A DNA stretch of 64,000 nt from Microbacterium oleivorans NBRC 103075. Its GTDB lineage: Bacteria > Actinomycetota > Actinomycetes > Actinomycetales > Microbacteriaceae. The notes beneath the pieces are model-generated. The model saw only the letters and a list, made by a program, of their open reading frames with translations. It searched no databases and was not told the origin of the DNA. Every line of letters begins with the position of its first letter. Position 1 is the stretch's first letter. The position numbers were made by a program, and so were the translations under genes. The stretch covers positions 1 to 64,000 of the forward strand of contig NZ_BCRG01000006.1 in NCBI RefSeq assembly GCF_001552475.1, in the 5' to 3' direction. This document shows positions 18,143 through 30,555 of this stretch, piece by piece.

Positions 18143-18463
18143 ATGACGGGTTACCGTTCCGGCGTTCCCGAGAATTGGTTCGTCGATCCCGTCAACCTCG
18201 GGGTCCCCGGTGTCCGCCGGCGAATCGACACCGACGAGGACACAGCTCTCGCATGGCAGGCAGACGCACTCTGTGCGCAAACCGATCCCGAGGCGTTCTT
18301 CCCTGAGAAGGGTGGATCGACGCGCGATGCGAAGCGCATCTGCACGACGTGCGACGTTCGTGGCGAATGCCTCGAGTACGCGCTGCAGAACGATGAGCGC
18401 TTCGGTATCTGGGGCGGTCTCAGCGAGCGCGAGCGTCGCAAGCTGAAGCGTCGCGCTTCCTGA
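18143..18463 (+). CDS. whiB2: WhiB-family iron-sulfur transcription regulator, WhiB2/WhmD type
   Basis: Protein of 106 aa with the four cluster-binding cysteines Cys44, Cys67, Cys70 and Cys76 (CxxC followed by a third Cys five residues on), the GIWGG turn (88-92) and a basic C-terminal tail for DNA contact. WhiB proteins bind a [4Fe-4S] cluster and act with the primary sigma factor. Position next to manA and near the Rv3259- and Rv3258c-like genes is the Mycobacterium whiB2 neighbourhood; there whiB2 (whmD) is needed for septation, and the same role is inferred. ATG 18143 is supported by GGTGGGAG at 18129-18136; a GTG at 18113 is in frame but lacks a site. Confidence 0.88.
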   Translation: MTGYRSGVPENWFVDPVNLGVPGVRRRIDTDEDTALAWQADALCAQTDPEAFFPEKGGSTRDAKRICTTCDVRGECLEYALQNDERFGIWGGLSERERRKLKRRAS

Positions 18464-18515
18464 CGCGGATCCGCGCCACCCCGTCCGTCCTCCCCGCGAC
18501 GGTCGGGTCGCGACC

Positions 18516-18521
18516 TAGGCT
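18516..18521 (+). promoter_or_regulatory. -10 element before the large glycosyltransferase gene
   Basis: TAGGCT nine bases before ATG 18531, giving a predicted leader of zero to three bases and no ribosome binding site. Confidence 0.45.
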
Positions 18522-18530
18522 GACCTGGTC

Positions 18531-21392
18531 ATGCCCGCCCGAGTACACGCGATCCTCGTCGTCCGCCCCCACGGACGAGGCCCCACGGATCTCCATCTGA
18601 GCCGCACGTTGCGCGCGCTCGCCGCCCAGACGCGGCGCGCCGATGTGCTCACGGTCGTGCTCTGCGGACCGGACGAGAAGCTGAAGAAGCTCGCGTCCGA
18701 GTCGGGAGCAGAAGCCGTCATCGTGGCGGGACGCGGCACCGGCTTCGCCGATGCCCTCCGCCTCGCCAGTCGTCGGATCACCGGGGACGCGGTCTGGCTC
18801 CTGGCGCAAGACACCGCCCCGGCCCCCGACGCGCTCGCGCGCCTCGCCGGTGCGCTCGAGACGGCGCCGTCCGTCGCTCTCGCCGCGCCGAAGCTCGTCT
18901 CGTGGGACGACGCGAGCCGGATCGTCTCACTCGGCGTCACGATGACTCACACCGGACGCACGGTCGGCCTCGCCGACGGGGAGCTCGATCAGGGCCAGCA
19001 CGACACCGGTGAAGATGTCCTGGGTTCGGACATCCGGGGCGTGCTCGTCCGCTCCCAGGTGTGGAGCGCGCTGGCCGGCGTGGACCCCGGCCTGGCCGGC
19101 GCGGACGAAGGCCTCGACCTCGGCATCCGTGCCCGCCTGGCTGGCGGACGCGTCGCGCTCGCGCCGACGGCCCTCGTCGCCGTGGCCGGCGACGGCGTCG
19201 CGGGCGCCCCCGAGGGGCGCTCGGCGGGCGCGCGCGGTCGGCGTCTGTACGCCGAACGCAAGGCGCAGCTCCACCGCCGCCTCGTCTACGCCCCCGCGGC
19301 CGCGGTGCCGTTCCACTGGCTCGCCCTCCTCCCGCTCGCGCTCTGGCGAACGCTGGGTCACCTCGTGGCGAAGAACCCCGGACGGATCGGCCCCGAGTGG
19401 GCCGCTTCCTTCTCCGTACTCATCGGGCTCGCGGCCGTCGTCCGTGCCCGCCGCACGATCCGCCGCAACCGCACGGCATCCTGGCTGTCGCTCGCGCAGC
19501 TGCGCATCGGCCGGCGCGACCTGCGGGAACGACTCGAAGACGAAGCGGATGCCGCGGCGACCCCGCGCGAGGACCTGCGATTCTTCAGCGGGGGCGGCGC
19601 CTGGGTGGTGCTCGGCGCACTCGCGACGTCGATGCTCTCGTTCGGGGCGCTCCTGGCCTGGCCGGTGCTCGGCGGCGGCGGACTCGCGCCGTTGCGCAGC
19701 GGCATCGTCGCGTTGTGGACGGATGCCGCCTACGGTCCGCGCGCGCTCGGATGGGACACGATCGGCCCTGCGGACCCGTTCGCCTCGGTCGTGGCGATGA
19801 TCGGCTCGCTGAGCCCGCTCGCCCCCTCGCGCGCCCTCGTGATCCTGTGGCTGCTCGCGCTTCCTCTCGCCGCTCTCGGCGGATGGTTCGCCGCGACGCG
19901 CGTCACGCAGCGCTCCGTCCTCCGGTGCGCCGCCGCGTTCGCCTGGGCGGTCGCGCCGATGTTCCTCGTGGCTCTCGTCGAGGGGCGCCCGACGGCCGTC
20001 ATCCTCCATGTGGCGCTGCCCTGGCTGATCTACACGGCGACCGCGGCGCGGCGCTCGTGGAGCAGTGCGGGGCTGGCCTCGATCATCCTCGTCATCGTGC
20101 TGGCGTGCGCGCCCTCATTGGCGCCCGCGCTTCTCGTCCTGTGGCTCGTCGCGCTGATCCTCGTGACGTCGTCCCGGCGCGGACGCGGTGCGGGTCGCAT
20201 CGCGTGGCTCATCATCCCTGCGATCGCGATCTTCCTTCCGCTCGGGTGGTACCACCTCACGGTCGGCGACCCGCTGGCGGTCTTCGCCGATCCGGGTCGG
20301 CCGCTCGCCGTGGGGGGAAACCCCGAGGGCCTCCTCCCGAAGGTCCTGTTCGCGTTCGGATACCCGTCCACGGACGGCGCCGGGTGGACCCAGTTCCTCG
20401 GCGAGGACGGCCGTGCCTGGTGGGTCGCCGCCTTCACCGCCCCGGTGCTTCTCCTTGCGCTTCTCGGTCCCGTCCTCGGGCGCCTGATCCCGGCATCCGT
20501 CGCCCTCGGCGCCGCCGTGCTGGGTGTGGTGACGGCGGTCCTCGGTTCCGGAATCGCCCTGACGGCCGGCATGTCGGGACCGGTCGCGATCTGGCCGGGC
20601 ACTGCTCTTTCGCTGGCCTGGGCTGGTCTCATCCTCGCGGCCGTCACGGGTCTGGATGGGCTCCGCCGGGTGGACGCGCTCGTGCCCGTCGCGGCATCCC
20701 TCGTCATCGCCTTCCTCGCCGTCGGCGCTGTTCCCGCCCTCACGGCTGTCGTGCGCGGCGAGTCCGCGCTGACCGACGGGCCTTCGAGCACCCTGCCCGC
20801 CTACGTGCAGACCGCGGGCAGTGAGGGAGAACGCGACGGTGAGCAGACCGCCACGCTCGTCCTCACGGTGCAACCGGATGCCGCCTACTCGGCCGCCGTC
20901 GTCTGGGGCGCGAGCGAGACCCTCGGTGGGCAGACGACGCTGCAGTCCACGCGTCCCGAACTCACCTCCGGAGACCGCGAGCTCGCACACGTGACCGCCG
21001 ACCTCGTCTCGACCGCGACGGGCGACGTCGTCGCCGACCTCGCGCGGCACGGCATCGCCTACGTCCTCCTCGAGCAGGCGCCCCGCGAGAGCGATCTCGC
21101 CCGTGCCGGCCGGCTCGGGGCGCAGAACCTCTTGAACCAGCGGGCGGACCTCGTGAGCGTCGGTCAGACGGCGCGCGGCGTCCTCTGGAGCGTCAAAGGG
21201 ACGATCGCCGAGCGCACCGTCGACGACGCGTCCGGTCCGCACTCCTTCCGCGTCGCGCTCCTCCAGCTCGGCGTGATCGCGGTCGCACTCCTCCTCGCGG
21301 TGCCGACGCGGGCGAGCCTTCGCGCCGGACGACGCCACCCCCGCATCATCGGCGAACGCGATGCCGTCGTCGGAGAGAAGGGCGGGTCATGA
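18531..21392 (+). CDS. Large membrane protein with N-terminal GT2-like domain
   Basis: Protein of 953 aa. Residues 1 to about 250 resemble a GT2 glycosyltransferase, with the metal-site position occupied by QDTAPAP (about 88-94) and a later ADEGLDLGIRARLAGGRV block typical of the acceptor site. From about residue 255 to 770 there are roughly a dozen hydrophobic segments. A soluble C-terminal part (about 780-905) and a final membrane helix before a basic tail follow. The design suggests a lipid-linked sugar transferase whose product is handled at the membrane. It overlaps the next gene as ATGA, so the two products probably act together. Donor and product are unknown. Confidence 0.7.
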   Translation: MPARVHAILVVRPHGRGPTDLHLSRTLRALAAQTRRADVLTVVLCGPDEKLKKLASESGAEAVIVAGRGTGFADALRLASRRITGDAVWLLAQDTAPAPDALARLAGALETAPSVALAAPKLVSWDDASRIVSLGVTMTHTGRTVGLADGELDQGQHDTGEDVLGSDIRGVLVRSQVWSALAGVDPGLAGADEGLDLGIRARLAGGRVALAPTALVAVAGDGVAGAPEGRSAGARGRRLYAERKAQLHRRLVYAPAAAVPFHWLALLPLALWRTLGHLVAKNPGRIGPEWAASFSVLIGLAAVVRARRTIRRNRTASWLSLAQLRIGRRDLRERLEDEADAAATPREDLRFFSGGGAWVVLGALATSMLSFGALLAWPVLGGGGLAPLRSGIVALWTDAAYGPRALGWDTIGPADPFASVVAMIGSLSPLAPSRALVILWLLALPLAALGGWFAATRVTQRSVLRCAAAFAWAVAPMFLVALVEGRPTAVILHVALPWLIYTATAARRSWSSAGLASIILVIVLACAPSLAPALLVLWLVALILVTSSRRGRGAGRIAWLIIPAIAIFLPLGWYHLTVGDPLAVFADPGRPLAVGGNPEGLLPKVLFAFGYPSTDGAGWTQFLGEDGRAWWVAAFTAPVLLLALLGPVLGRLIPASVALGAAVLGVVTAVLGSGIALTAGMSGPVAIWPGTALSLAWAGLILAAVTGLDGLRRVDALVPVAASLVIAFLAVGAVPALTAVVRGESALTDGPSSTLPAYVQTAGSEGERDGEQTATLVLTVQPDAAYSAAVVWGASETLGGQTTLQSTRPELTSGDRELAHVTADLVSTATGDVVADLARHGIAYVLLEQAPRESDLARAGRLGAQNLLNQRADLVSVGQTARGVLWSVKGTIAERTVDDASGPHSFRVALLQLGVIAVALLLAVPTRASLRAGRRHPRIIGERDAVVGEKGGS

Positions 21393-22777
21393 CCACCGCA
21401 CGCCGGATCCGCCGCGGTGTCGGCGCGGCCGTCAGTCTCCTCATCGTCGCGGGGACCTTCCTCATCGTGACGATGCCGGTGCCGACGGTCGAGCGATCGA
21501 CTCTGTCGACGACGACGCGGCCGGAGCCGGCGACATCCGTCCTGTCCTGCGCCGGGCCGCTCGTCGCGGCGGGGCGGGATGTCGACGACGTCGCGGCACT
21601 CCAGATCGCCGCCACACAGAGCGTCGTGTCGGGGACGGCCGCCGGCTCCCCGGAGGCGACTGCGGGTGAGATCGCCTCGGCTGTGCCGGACGGCCCGCCC
21701 ATCGCGACCTTCGCCGCTGAGCCCGTGGATCGCATGCGCACCGACGTGGCCGCAGCCGGATCGTCGCGTGTCGCCGCGGAGGACCTGGCCGGCTTCGCGG
21801 CCTCCGCCTGCACGCCGCCGGCCATGGAGACGTGGCTGTCGGCCGGAAGCGGCCTGACCGGCGCGTCCGACCTCGTGGTGCTCGCCAACCCGGGCGACGT
21901 GGCGGCACGCGTCGACCTGACGGTCTTCGGCTCGCAGGGCCGGGAGACTCCGGACGCCGGTGCGAACATCCTGATTCCGCCGGGAGAGCAGCGCATCGTC
22001 CCCCTCGCCTCTCTCGCTCTCGGTGAGACGAGTCCCGTCGTTCTGGTCTCCGCGACGCAAGCGCCCGTGCAGGCTGTCCTCCAATCGACGCTCACCCGGA
22101 CCCTGGTCCCCGTCGGCGTCGACCAGGGCGGCGCCACGGGTCTGCCTCGGGCGCAGCAGACGATCCCCGCCTTTTCCGCCGTCGGCGGCGGAGACGAGCC
22201 GACCAACACGATGGTGCGGCTGCTCGCGCCGTCCGACGACACGACCGCGGCCATCACGGTGACCCCCGTCGGGGGGGCGTCGACGGCCGCCTCGTTCTCC
22301 GATCTCGCTCTGACAGCCGGGGTCCCGATCGAGGTCGACCTCAACACGCTCCCCGAGGGCAGGTACCGCGTCGAGGTCGACGCCGGTGCTCCCGTCGTCG
22401 CCTCCGTTCACACCTCGACAGGAGCGGATGCCGGGTCGGACTTCGCCTGGTACGGCACGGCCGACGACATCCGGGTGCCGAGCCTGCTCGCCGTCGCCGA
22501 CGGCCCGGCGCCCCAGCTGGCTCTGGTGAACCCCGGCGGCAAGGAAGTAGCCGCTGTCCTGACCGACGGCGCGGGTGCCGGCGAGCCGCGCGAAGTCCGC
22601 GTGCCCGCCAGCGGGTCGGTCTCGGTGGACCTGCGGGCCGGCGAGCTCTACCGCCTCGATCCCGCCGGCGGAACGCTCCGCGCAGGCATCACCTTCACCG
22701 CCCCCGACGCGATCGCGGGATACGCGGTCGTCCCCGCTGATGCGGCGGCGGCTCCTGTGGTGGTCCGCCCGCGCTGA
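21389..22777 (+). CDS. DUF5719-family exported protein
   Basis: Protein of 462 aa with one N-terminal hydrophobic segment (about residues 12-32) that can serve as signal anchor, followed by an extracytoplasmic beta-rich region. The repeated pattern of short domains with LANPGD, LVNPGGK and VPVGV-like turns is typical of DUF5719 proteins. No catalytic motif is visible. ATG 21389 overlaps the stop of the large GT2 membrane protein, a pairing that suggests the two work on the same glycoconjugate outside the cell. The function is unknown. Confidence 0.65.
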   Translation: MTTARRIRRGVGAAVSLLIVAGTFLIVTMPVPTVERSTLSTTTRPEPATSVLSCAGPLVAAGRDVDDVAALQIAATQSVVSGTAAGSPEATAGEIASAVPDGPPIATFAAEPVDRMRTDVAAAGSSRVAAEDLAGFAASACTPPAMETWLSAGSGLTGASDLVVLANPGDVAARVDLTVFGSQGRETPDAGANILIPPGEQRIVPLASLALGETSPVVLVSATQAPVQAVLQSTLTRTLVPVGVDQGGATGLPRAQQTIPAFSAVGGGDEPTNTMVRLLAPSDDTTAAITVTPVGGASTAASFSDLALTAGVPIEVDLNTLPEGRYRVEVDAGAPVVASVHTSTGADAGSDFAWYGTADDIRVPSLLAVADGPAPQLALVNPGGKEVAAVLTDGAGAGEPREVRVPASGSVSVDLRAGELYRLDPAGGTLRAGITFTAPDAIAGYAVVPADAAAAPVVVRPR

Positions 22778-22786
22778 CGCCGTCGC

Positions 22787-23209
22787 TCAGAAGCGGAAGC
22801 GGTCTGGCCCGAGGTCCCAGGGATCGCGGTCGAGGTATTCGGCGGCGGCGCGGAACACGCAGCTCTCGATCATCATCCGTCGGTGCAGGTCGTCGTTGTG
22901 GTGGAGCCTCGCGAGCCGCTCGATCGGCAGGCGGAACAGGATGATGCGCTTCTGTTCGCTCTGGACGTCCCACCGGGGGATGCCGTCGTCGTCCGCCGCC
23001 TCCGGCATCCAGCCGATGTCGAACCGCACCTCGCGAAGCTCCGGCCACGCGCTCCGGAGGAACTCGACGGCCGTCGTGACCGTCAGGTCGAACTTCTCGG
23101 CGCGCGTCTCGATTGCAGGAAGGGGCGGTCGGACGACGGAGCTGCGGTCCAGGCGACCGTGTCGGCCATGCCGGTCCGGGCGGGCCGCAGCGCGGACGCG
23201 GCGCCTCAC
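22787..23209 (-). CDS. Rv3259-like (DUF1025 zincin-family) protein without HExxH motif
   Basis: Protein of 140 aa matching the family of Mycobacterium Rv3259, often annotated as metallopeptidase family protein. The region where family members may carry a zinc-binding HExxH reads HRRMMIESCVFRAAAEYL here, with no HExxH; the flanking KRIILFRLPIER and the LDRDP motif are kept. Peptidase activity is therefore doubtful. I chose GTG 23209, which has AAGGTGG just upstream. It follows the TetR gene on the same strand after 29 bases and may be read from the same promoter. Confidence 0.75.
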   Translation of the reverse strand: MRRRVRAAARPDRHGRHGRLDRSSVVRPPLPAIETRAEKFDLTVTTAVEFLRSAWPELREVRFDIGWMPEAADDDGIPRWDVQSEQKRIILFRLPIERLARLHHNDDLHRRMMIESCVFRAAAEYLDRDPWDLGPDRFRF

Positions 23210-23238
23210 GGATCCACCTTGCTCAGCATGACGCCATC

Positions 23239-23856
23239 CTAGGCGCCGCGGGCGACGGCGACGCCGTCGGCGGACCGCGCGATCCCCGCTGCGATGAGGC
23301 CGAGGGCCGCAGCGAAGCCGTCGTCGTCGGTGCCCTCGACGGAGGCCGCCGTGAGCGACACCGCGGGGGCGGCGGCGCCCCAGGCATCCGCTGATCGGCG
23401 CTGCTGTTCGTGGAACGTGAATCCGACCACGTAGTGCGTGACCGCGTCGGCGATGACGCGCGCAGCGGCGGAGTCGCCCAGCGCATCGTGGACGGGCGAG
23501 GGTGCGAGGCCGAGTGCGAGCGTGCTCGAGACGACCTCGGCGCCGTCGCGGTGGGCGAGCAGTCGGTCGTGGAGGCGGTGGCCGAGGGTAACGGCGGCTC
23601 CGGCCAGGTCGACAGGGTCTCCCGGCCGCAGCACGACCGGTGCGAGGATGCGTCCGCTGACGGCGGCGAGGAGCTCCTGCTTGCTCGCGACGTGCCAATA
23701 CAGAGCACTGGGCTGGACTCCGAGTTCGTCGGCGAGCCGGCGCATCGACAGATCGGGAAGGCCGACGCCATCGAGGAGGCGGAGGGCGGCGTCGACGACA
23801 TCGTCCTTGGTCCGGCGAGGCGCGCGGGCGGGCGGGTTTGGATCGCGCGGAGACAT
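23239..23856 (-). CDS. bioQ: TetR-family repressor of biotin transport, BioQ type
   Basis: TetR regulator of 205 aa. The N-terminal helix-turn-helix is clear (about residues 18-64, with the GVQPSALYWHVASKQELL recognition block). It is divergent from bioY. The intergenic region holds two abutting TGAAC-N3-GTTCA palindromes; TGAAC-N3-GTT is the known operator type of BioQ in Corynebacterium and Mycobacterium. I therefore assign it as the local repressor of biotin uptake and of itself. ATG 23856 lies six bases after TAGGCT on the minus strand, so its mRNA is probably leaderless. The inducing signal (in related bacteria linked to biotin status, not direct biotin binding) cannot be read here. Confidence 0.8.
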   Translation of the reverse strand: MSPRDPNPPARAPRRTKDDVVDAALRLLDGVGLPDLSMRRLADELGVQPSALYWHVASKQELLAAVSGRILAPVVLRPGDPVDLAGAAVTLGHRLHDRLLAHRDGAEVVSSTLALGLAPSPVHDALGDSAAARVIADAVTHYVVGFTFHEQQRRSADAWGAAAPAVSLTAASVEGTDDDGFAAALGLIAAGIARSADGVAVARGA

Positions 23857-23861
23857 GACGC

Positions 23862-23868
23862 TAGCCTA
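23862..23868. promoter_or_regulatory. Overlapping back-to-back -10 elements for bioQ and bioY
   Basis: TAGCCT (23862-23867, plus strand) points to bioY and TAGGCT (23863-23868, minus strand) points to bioQ, so the two -10 boxes share five bases. Polymerase can occupy only one direction at a time, and both lie directly beside the operator. Confidence 0.5.
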
Positions 23869-23870
23869 CC

Positions 23871-23898
23871 TGAACACCGTTCACGTGAACGGTGTTCA
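23871..23898. promoter_or_regulatory. Double BioQ operator
   Basis: A perfect 28-base palindrome made of two 13-base palindromes, TGAACACCGTTCA and TGAACGGTGTTCA, separated by CG. Each fits TGAAC-N3-GTTCA. It covers the predicted bioY transcription start and the upstream side of the bioQ -10, so binding should repress both genes. Confidence 0.8.
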
Positions 23899-23908
23899 GG
23901 AGGATGGC

Positions 23909-24517
23909 ATGACCCCCAGTACCCCCCGTCTCGACACGACGGATCTCGCTCGCGCGGCAGTCTTCGCCGGCCTCATCGCCGTGCTCGGCCTGCCGGGCTC
24001 GTTCTCCGTCTTCGGCGGCGTCCCGATCACCGCGCAGACCCTGGGCGTCATGCTCGCCGGTGCCGTCCTCGGCCCGGTCGTCGGAGCGGTCTCGGTCGGC
24101 ACACTCCTCGCGCTGGTGGCGATCGGGCTCCCGCTTCTCGCGGGCGGCCGTGGGGGAGCGGGTGTGTTCGTCGGGCCGACCGCGGGCTATCTGATCGGCT
24201 GGCTCGTCGGAGTCGTGGTCGTCGGGCTGATCGTGCACCTCGGCGGGCGGCGGCCGGTGTGGTGGCGAACCTTCGCCGGTGTCCTGCTCGGCGGTGTCGT
24301 GGTCGTCTACGCCTGCGGCATCCCGCTGCAGAGCCTCATCATGCGCATCGGCGTCGAGCAGGCCCTCGTCGCGAACCTCGCCTTCCTCCCGGGCGACCTC
24401 GTCAAGGCCGTCATCGCCACCGTCGTCGTCGGCGCGCTCGTCCGCGGCTACCCGCGAGCCTTCCGCCGCACGTGGGCGCCGCGCATCCCTGCCCGTGAGG
24501 CGGCCTCGGTCCGGTGA
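23909..24517 (+). CDS. bioY: Biotin ECF transporter substrate-binding subunit BioY
   Basis: Membrane protein of 202 aa with about six hydrophobic segments that binds biotin and works with the ATPase and transmembrane subunits encoded next. Family motifs include GSFSVFGGVPITAQTLGVMLAG (near residues 30-51) and GPTAGYLIGWLVG (about 90-102). ATG 23909 has AGGAGG at 23898-23903, directly after the operator. It forms a tight operon with the two ECF genes (4- and 7-base overlaps), so the three subunits are made together under BioQ control. Confidence 0.9.
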   Translation: MTPSTPRLDTTDLARAAVFAGLIAVLGLPGSFSVFGGVPITAQTLGVMLAGAVLGPVVGAVSVGTLLALVAIGLPLLAGGRGGAGVFVGPTAGYLIGWLVGVVVVGLIVHLGGRRPVWWRTFAGVLLGGVVVVYACGIPLQSLIMRIGVEQALVANLAFLPGDLVKAVIATVVVGALVRGYPRAFRRTWAPRIPAREAASVR

Positions 24518-25203
24518 CGAGCGCGCTCCGACTCGCCGGGGTGTCGGTGCGCCTGGCCGACGCCGACATTCTTCACGAGATCGACCTCGCGCTCGACGCC
24601 CGCACGGTCGCGGTCATCGGCGACAACGGATCGGGCAAGTCGACCCTCGCCCGGCTCATCGGTGGACTCGTGCGGCCGACCCGGGGTCACGTCGAGGTGT
24701 TCGGTCTGGACGCGGTGAAGGATGCCGCGGCTCTCCGTCGTCGCGTCGCGATTGTCTTCAGCAATCCCGACGCCCAGATCATCATGCCGACCGTCTCGGA
24801 GGATGTTGCCTTCTCGCTGCGCGCCGACCGCCTGCCCCGCGCCGATCGCGATGCCCGGGTCGTCGGAGCTCTCGAAAGATTCGGGCTCACGGACCTCGCC
24901 GACCGGCCGGCCTACGAGTTGTCGGGTGGGCAGAAGCAACTCCTCGCGCTGTGCGGCGCCTTCATCCGGCAGCCTGATCTCGTCATCGCGGACGAGCCGA
25001 CGGCTTTCCTCGACGGACGCAACGCCCACCTCGTCTCCGGGCATCTGCTCGCCGACACCGGGCATCGACTGCTGGTGGTGACCCACGACCTCGCTCTCGC
25101 CGCGCGCTGCGATGTCGCTGTACGGATGCACGAGGGGCGCGTCGTGCAGGTGGGGGAGGCGACCGGCGTCGTCGATGCCCACGCAGCGAGTTGGCGATGC
25201 TGA
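24514..25203 (+). CDS. bioM: ECF transporter ATPase for biotin uptake (BioM type)
   Basis: ATPase of 229 aa energising biotin import. Walker A is GDNGSGKST (36-44), the Q-loop segment is NPDAQI, the signature is LSGGQKQ (about 131-137), Walker B ends IADEPT, and the switch His is in VTHD. It is a CbiO/EcfA-family protein. The GTG start at 24514 overlaps the bioY stop (GTGA), which shows coupling. The single ATPase next to BioY and an EcfT is the dedicated BioMNY arrangement, rather than a shared ECF module with two ATPases. Confidence 0.88.
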   Translation: MTSALRLAGVSVRLADADILHEIDLALDARTVAVIGDNGSGKSTLARLIGGLVRPTRGHVEVFGLDAVKDAAALRRRVAIVFSNPDAQIIMPTVSEDVAFSLRADRLPRADRDARVVGALERFGLTDLADRPAYELSGGQKQLLALCGAFIRQPDLVIADEPTAFLDGRNAHLVSGHLLADTGHRLLVVTHDLALAARCDVAVRMHEGRVVQVGEATGVVDAHAASWRC

Positions 25204-25790
25204 CGCTGTACCGTTCCGGCACCGGTCCCTGGCATCGGATGCCGGCGGGCCCGAAGACGCTCCTGCTCCTGCTCCTGGCCCTCGGGGTTTCTCTGCTGCC
25301 CGCTTCGTGGCCGGCCGCCGCGATCGCCGCGGCAGTCTGCCTGGCCTGCTACGTCGTCCCCGGTGTGGGATTCCGCGAGCTCGGCCGTCAGGTGTGGGGG
25401 CTTCGCTGGCTCGTCGTGGTGGCCTTCGGCATCCCGTGCATCTTCCTCGGGGTCGAGGCCGCGACCGTCGGCACGGTACGTATCGTGGTCGCCGTCGTCC
25501 TCGCTGGCCTCCTCTCCCTGACGACGCCCGTCGCGGCCCTGCTGGACGTCGTCGAGCGGGCGCTCCGTCCGCTGCGGGTCATCGGAGTGGATGCCACTCG
25601 CGTCGCACTCCTGCTCGTCGTCGCCCTCGGCACCGTCCCGACGCTGACGCGGCTCGCGCGCGAGGTGCGCGTCGCCCAGCGGGCGCGGGGAGCGCGCGGC
25701 ATCCGGGTCTTCGTCGTACCGTTCGTCGTTCTGGCCCTCCGTCACGCGGATGATCTCGGCGACGCGCTGAGTGCCCGCGGCGTCCGCTGA
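25197..25790 (+). CDS. bioN: ECF transporter transmembrane subunit for biotin uptake (BioN type)
   Basis: Membrane protein of 197 aa with about four to five hydrophobic segments. The C-terminal part carries an EcfT-type coupling motif, VAQRARGARG (about 156-165, matching the A-R-G pattern that docks onto the ATPase), and a later ALSARG. It links BioM to BioY in the membrane. ATG 25197 overlaps the end of bioM by seven bases (ATGCTGA); an in-frame TTG at 25191 is less likely. It ends the biotin operon. Confidence 0.85.
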   Translation: MLTLYRSGTGPWHRMPAGPKTLLLLLLALGVSLLPASWPAAAIAAAVCLACYVVPGVGFRELGRQVWGLRWLVVVAFGIPCIFLGVEAATVGTVRIVVAVVLAGLLSLTTPVAALLDVVERALRPLRVIGVDATRVALLLVVALGTVPTLTRLAREVRVAQRARGARGIRVFVVPFVVLALRHADDLGDALSARGVR

Positions 25791-25828
25791 GACCGGCGCG
25801 GCATCCGGTCGGCGCGGACGGGCGGGGA

Positions 25829-25834
25829 TAGCGT
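25829..25834 (+). promoter_or_regulatory. Leaderless promoter -10 of the DUF3499 gene
   Basis: TAGCGT followed by seven bases and ATG 25842. The in-frame GTG at 25833 overlaps this box, which argues against it as start. Confidence 0.45.
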
Positions 25835-25841
25835 GATCTCG

Positions 25842-26048
25842 ATGCTCGAGAGACTGTGCTCCAAAGTGGGTTGCGCCCGTGAGGCCGTAACGACCCTGAC
25901 CTACGACTACGGCGACCAGATGGCCGTCCTCGGTCCCCTCGGCGCGGGCAACGACCCCCACGCCCATGATCTCTGCGCCATCCACACGGGCCGCATGTCC
26001 GTCCCGAAGGGGTGGGTCGTCGTCCGTCACGAGACGCTCCGCGTCTGA
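25842..26048 (+). CDS. DUF3499 small protein (Rv3258c family)
   Basis: Protein of 68 aa of unknown function conserved in actinobacteria. Cys6 and Cys11 near the N-terminus and the later HAHDLCAIH segment (Cys45 with nearby His) look like a small zinc site, which is inference. It lies directly before sahH, and its Mycobacterium homologue Rv3258c sits in the same whiB2-manA-sahH neighbourhood. The chosen ATG follows a leaderless-type -10 element. Confidence 0.8.
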   Translation: MLERLCSKVGCAREAVTTLTYDYGDQMAVLGPLGAGNDPHAHDLCAIHTGRMSVPKGWVVVRHETLRV

Positions 26049-26058
26049 TCCTGCGTGG

Positions 26059-26064
26059 CAGGAT
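26059..26064 (+). promoter_or_regulatory. Possible leaderless -10 of sahH
   Basis: CAGGAT followed by six bases and GTG 26071. It is a weaker match than the other -10 boxes but has the same spacing. The 22-base gap leaves no room for an S-adenosylhomocysteine riboswitch. Confidence 0.35.
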
Positions 26065-26070
26065 GGGCCC

Positions 26071-27528
<1,458 letters not shown>

Positions 27529-27552
27529 CGTCGACACGCCCGGCTGGATTTT

Positions 27553-27583
27553 CTTTTGATCAGATCAAAAGAGCGCGTAGGCT
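27553..27583 (+). promoter_or_regulatory. furA-katG promoter with Fur-type operator
   Basis: A perfect 19-base inverted repeat CTTTTGATCAGATCAAAAG (27553-27571, nine-base arms) covers a TTGATC -35 (27556-27561). Sixteen bases later comes TAGGCT (27578-27583) and after six more bases ATG 27590. A FurA-like repressor bound here would block the -35 element; autoregulation is the expected use. Confidence 0.75.
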
Positions 27584-27585
27584 GA

Positions 27586-30408
<2,823 letters not shown>

Positions 30409-30422
30409 TCAGCAGCGGTTCC

Positions 30423-30464
30423 ACGACGCACGGCCCCTCCTTTCCCGGAGGGGCCGTGCGTCGT
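30423..30464 (+). terminator. Hairpin terminator after katG
   Basis: Perfect 18-base stem (ACGACGCACGGCCCCTCC and its complement) around a TTTCCC loop. There is no U-rich tail, as is usual for actinobacterial terminators. Confidence 0.8.
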
Positions 30465-30555
30465 CCGGGCGCGAGCGGGCGCACGTCAGTTACTGTGGAC
30501 TCACCCGTGGGCGGGGCACCCGCATCCGCCATCCCTGAAGGACGACATCGGCTCT

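Noticed and set aside
18464..18475. CGCGGATCCGCG palindrome after whiB2 as terminator
   Set aside because: It has no loop and would need to open several pairs; a chance palindrome in GC-rich DNA is more likely.
26049..26070. SAH riboswitch before adenosylhomocysteinase
   Set aside because: Only 22 bases separate the DUF3499 stop from the start codon, and the spacing fits a leaderless promoter.
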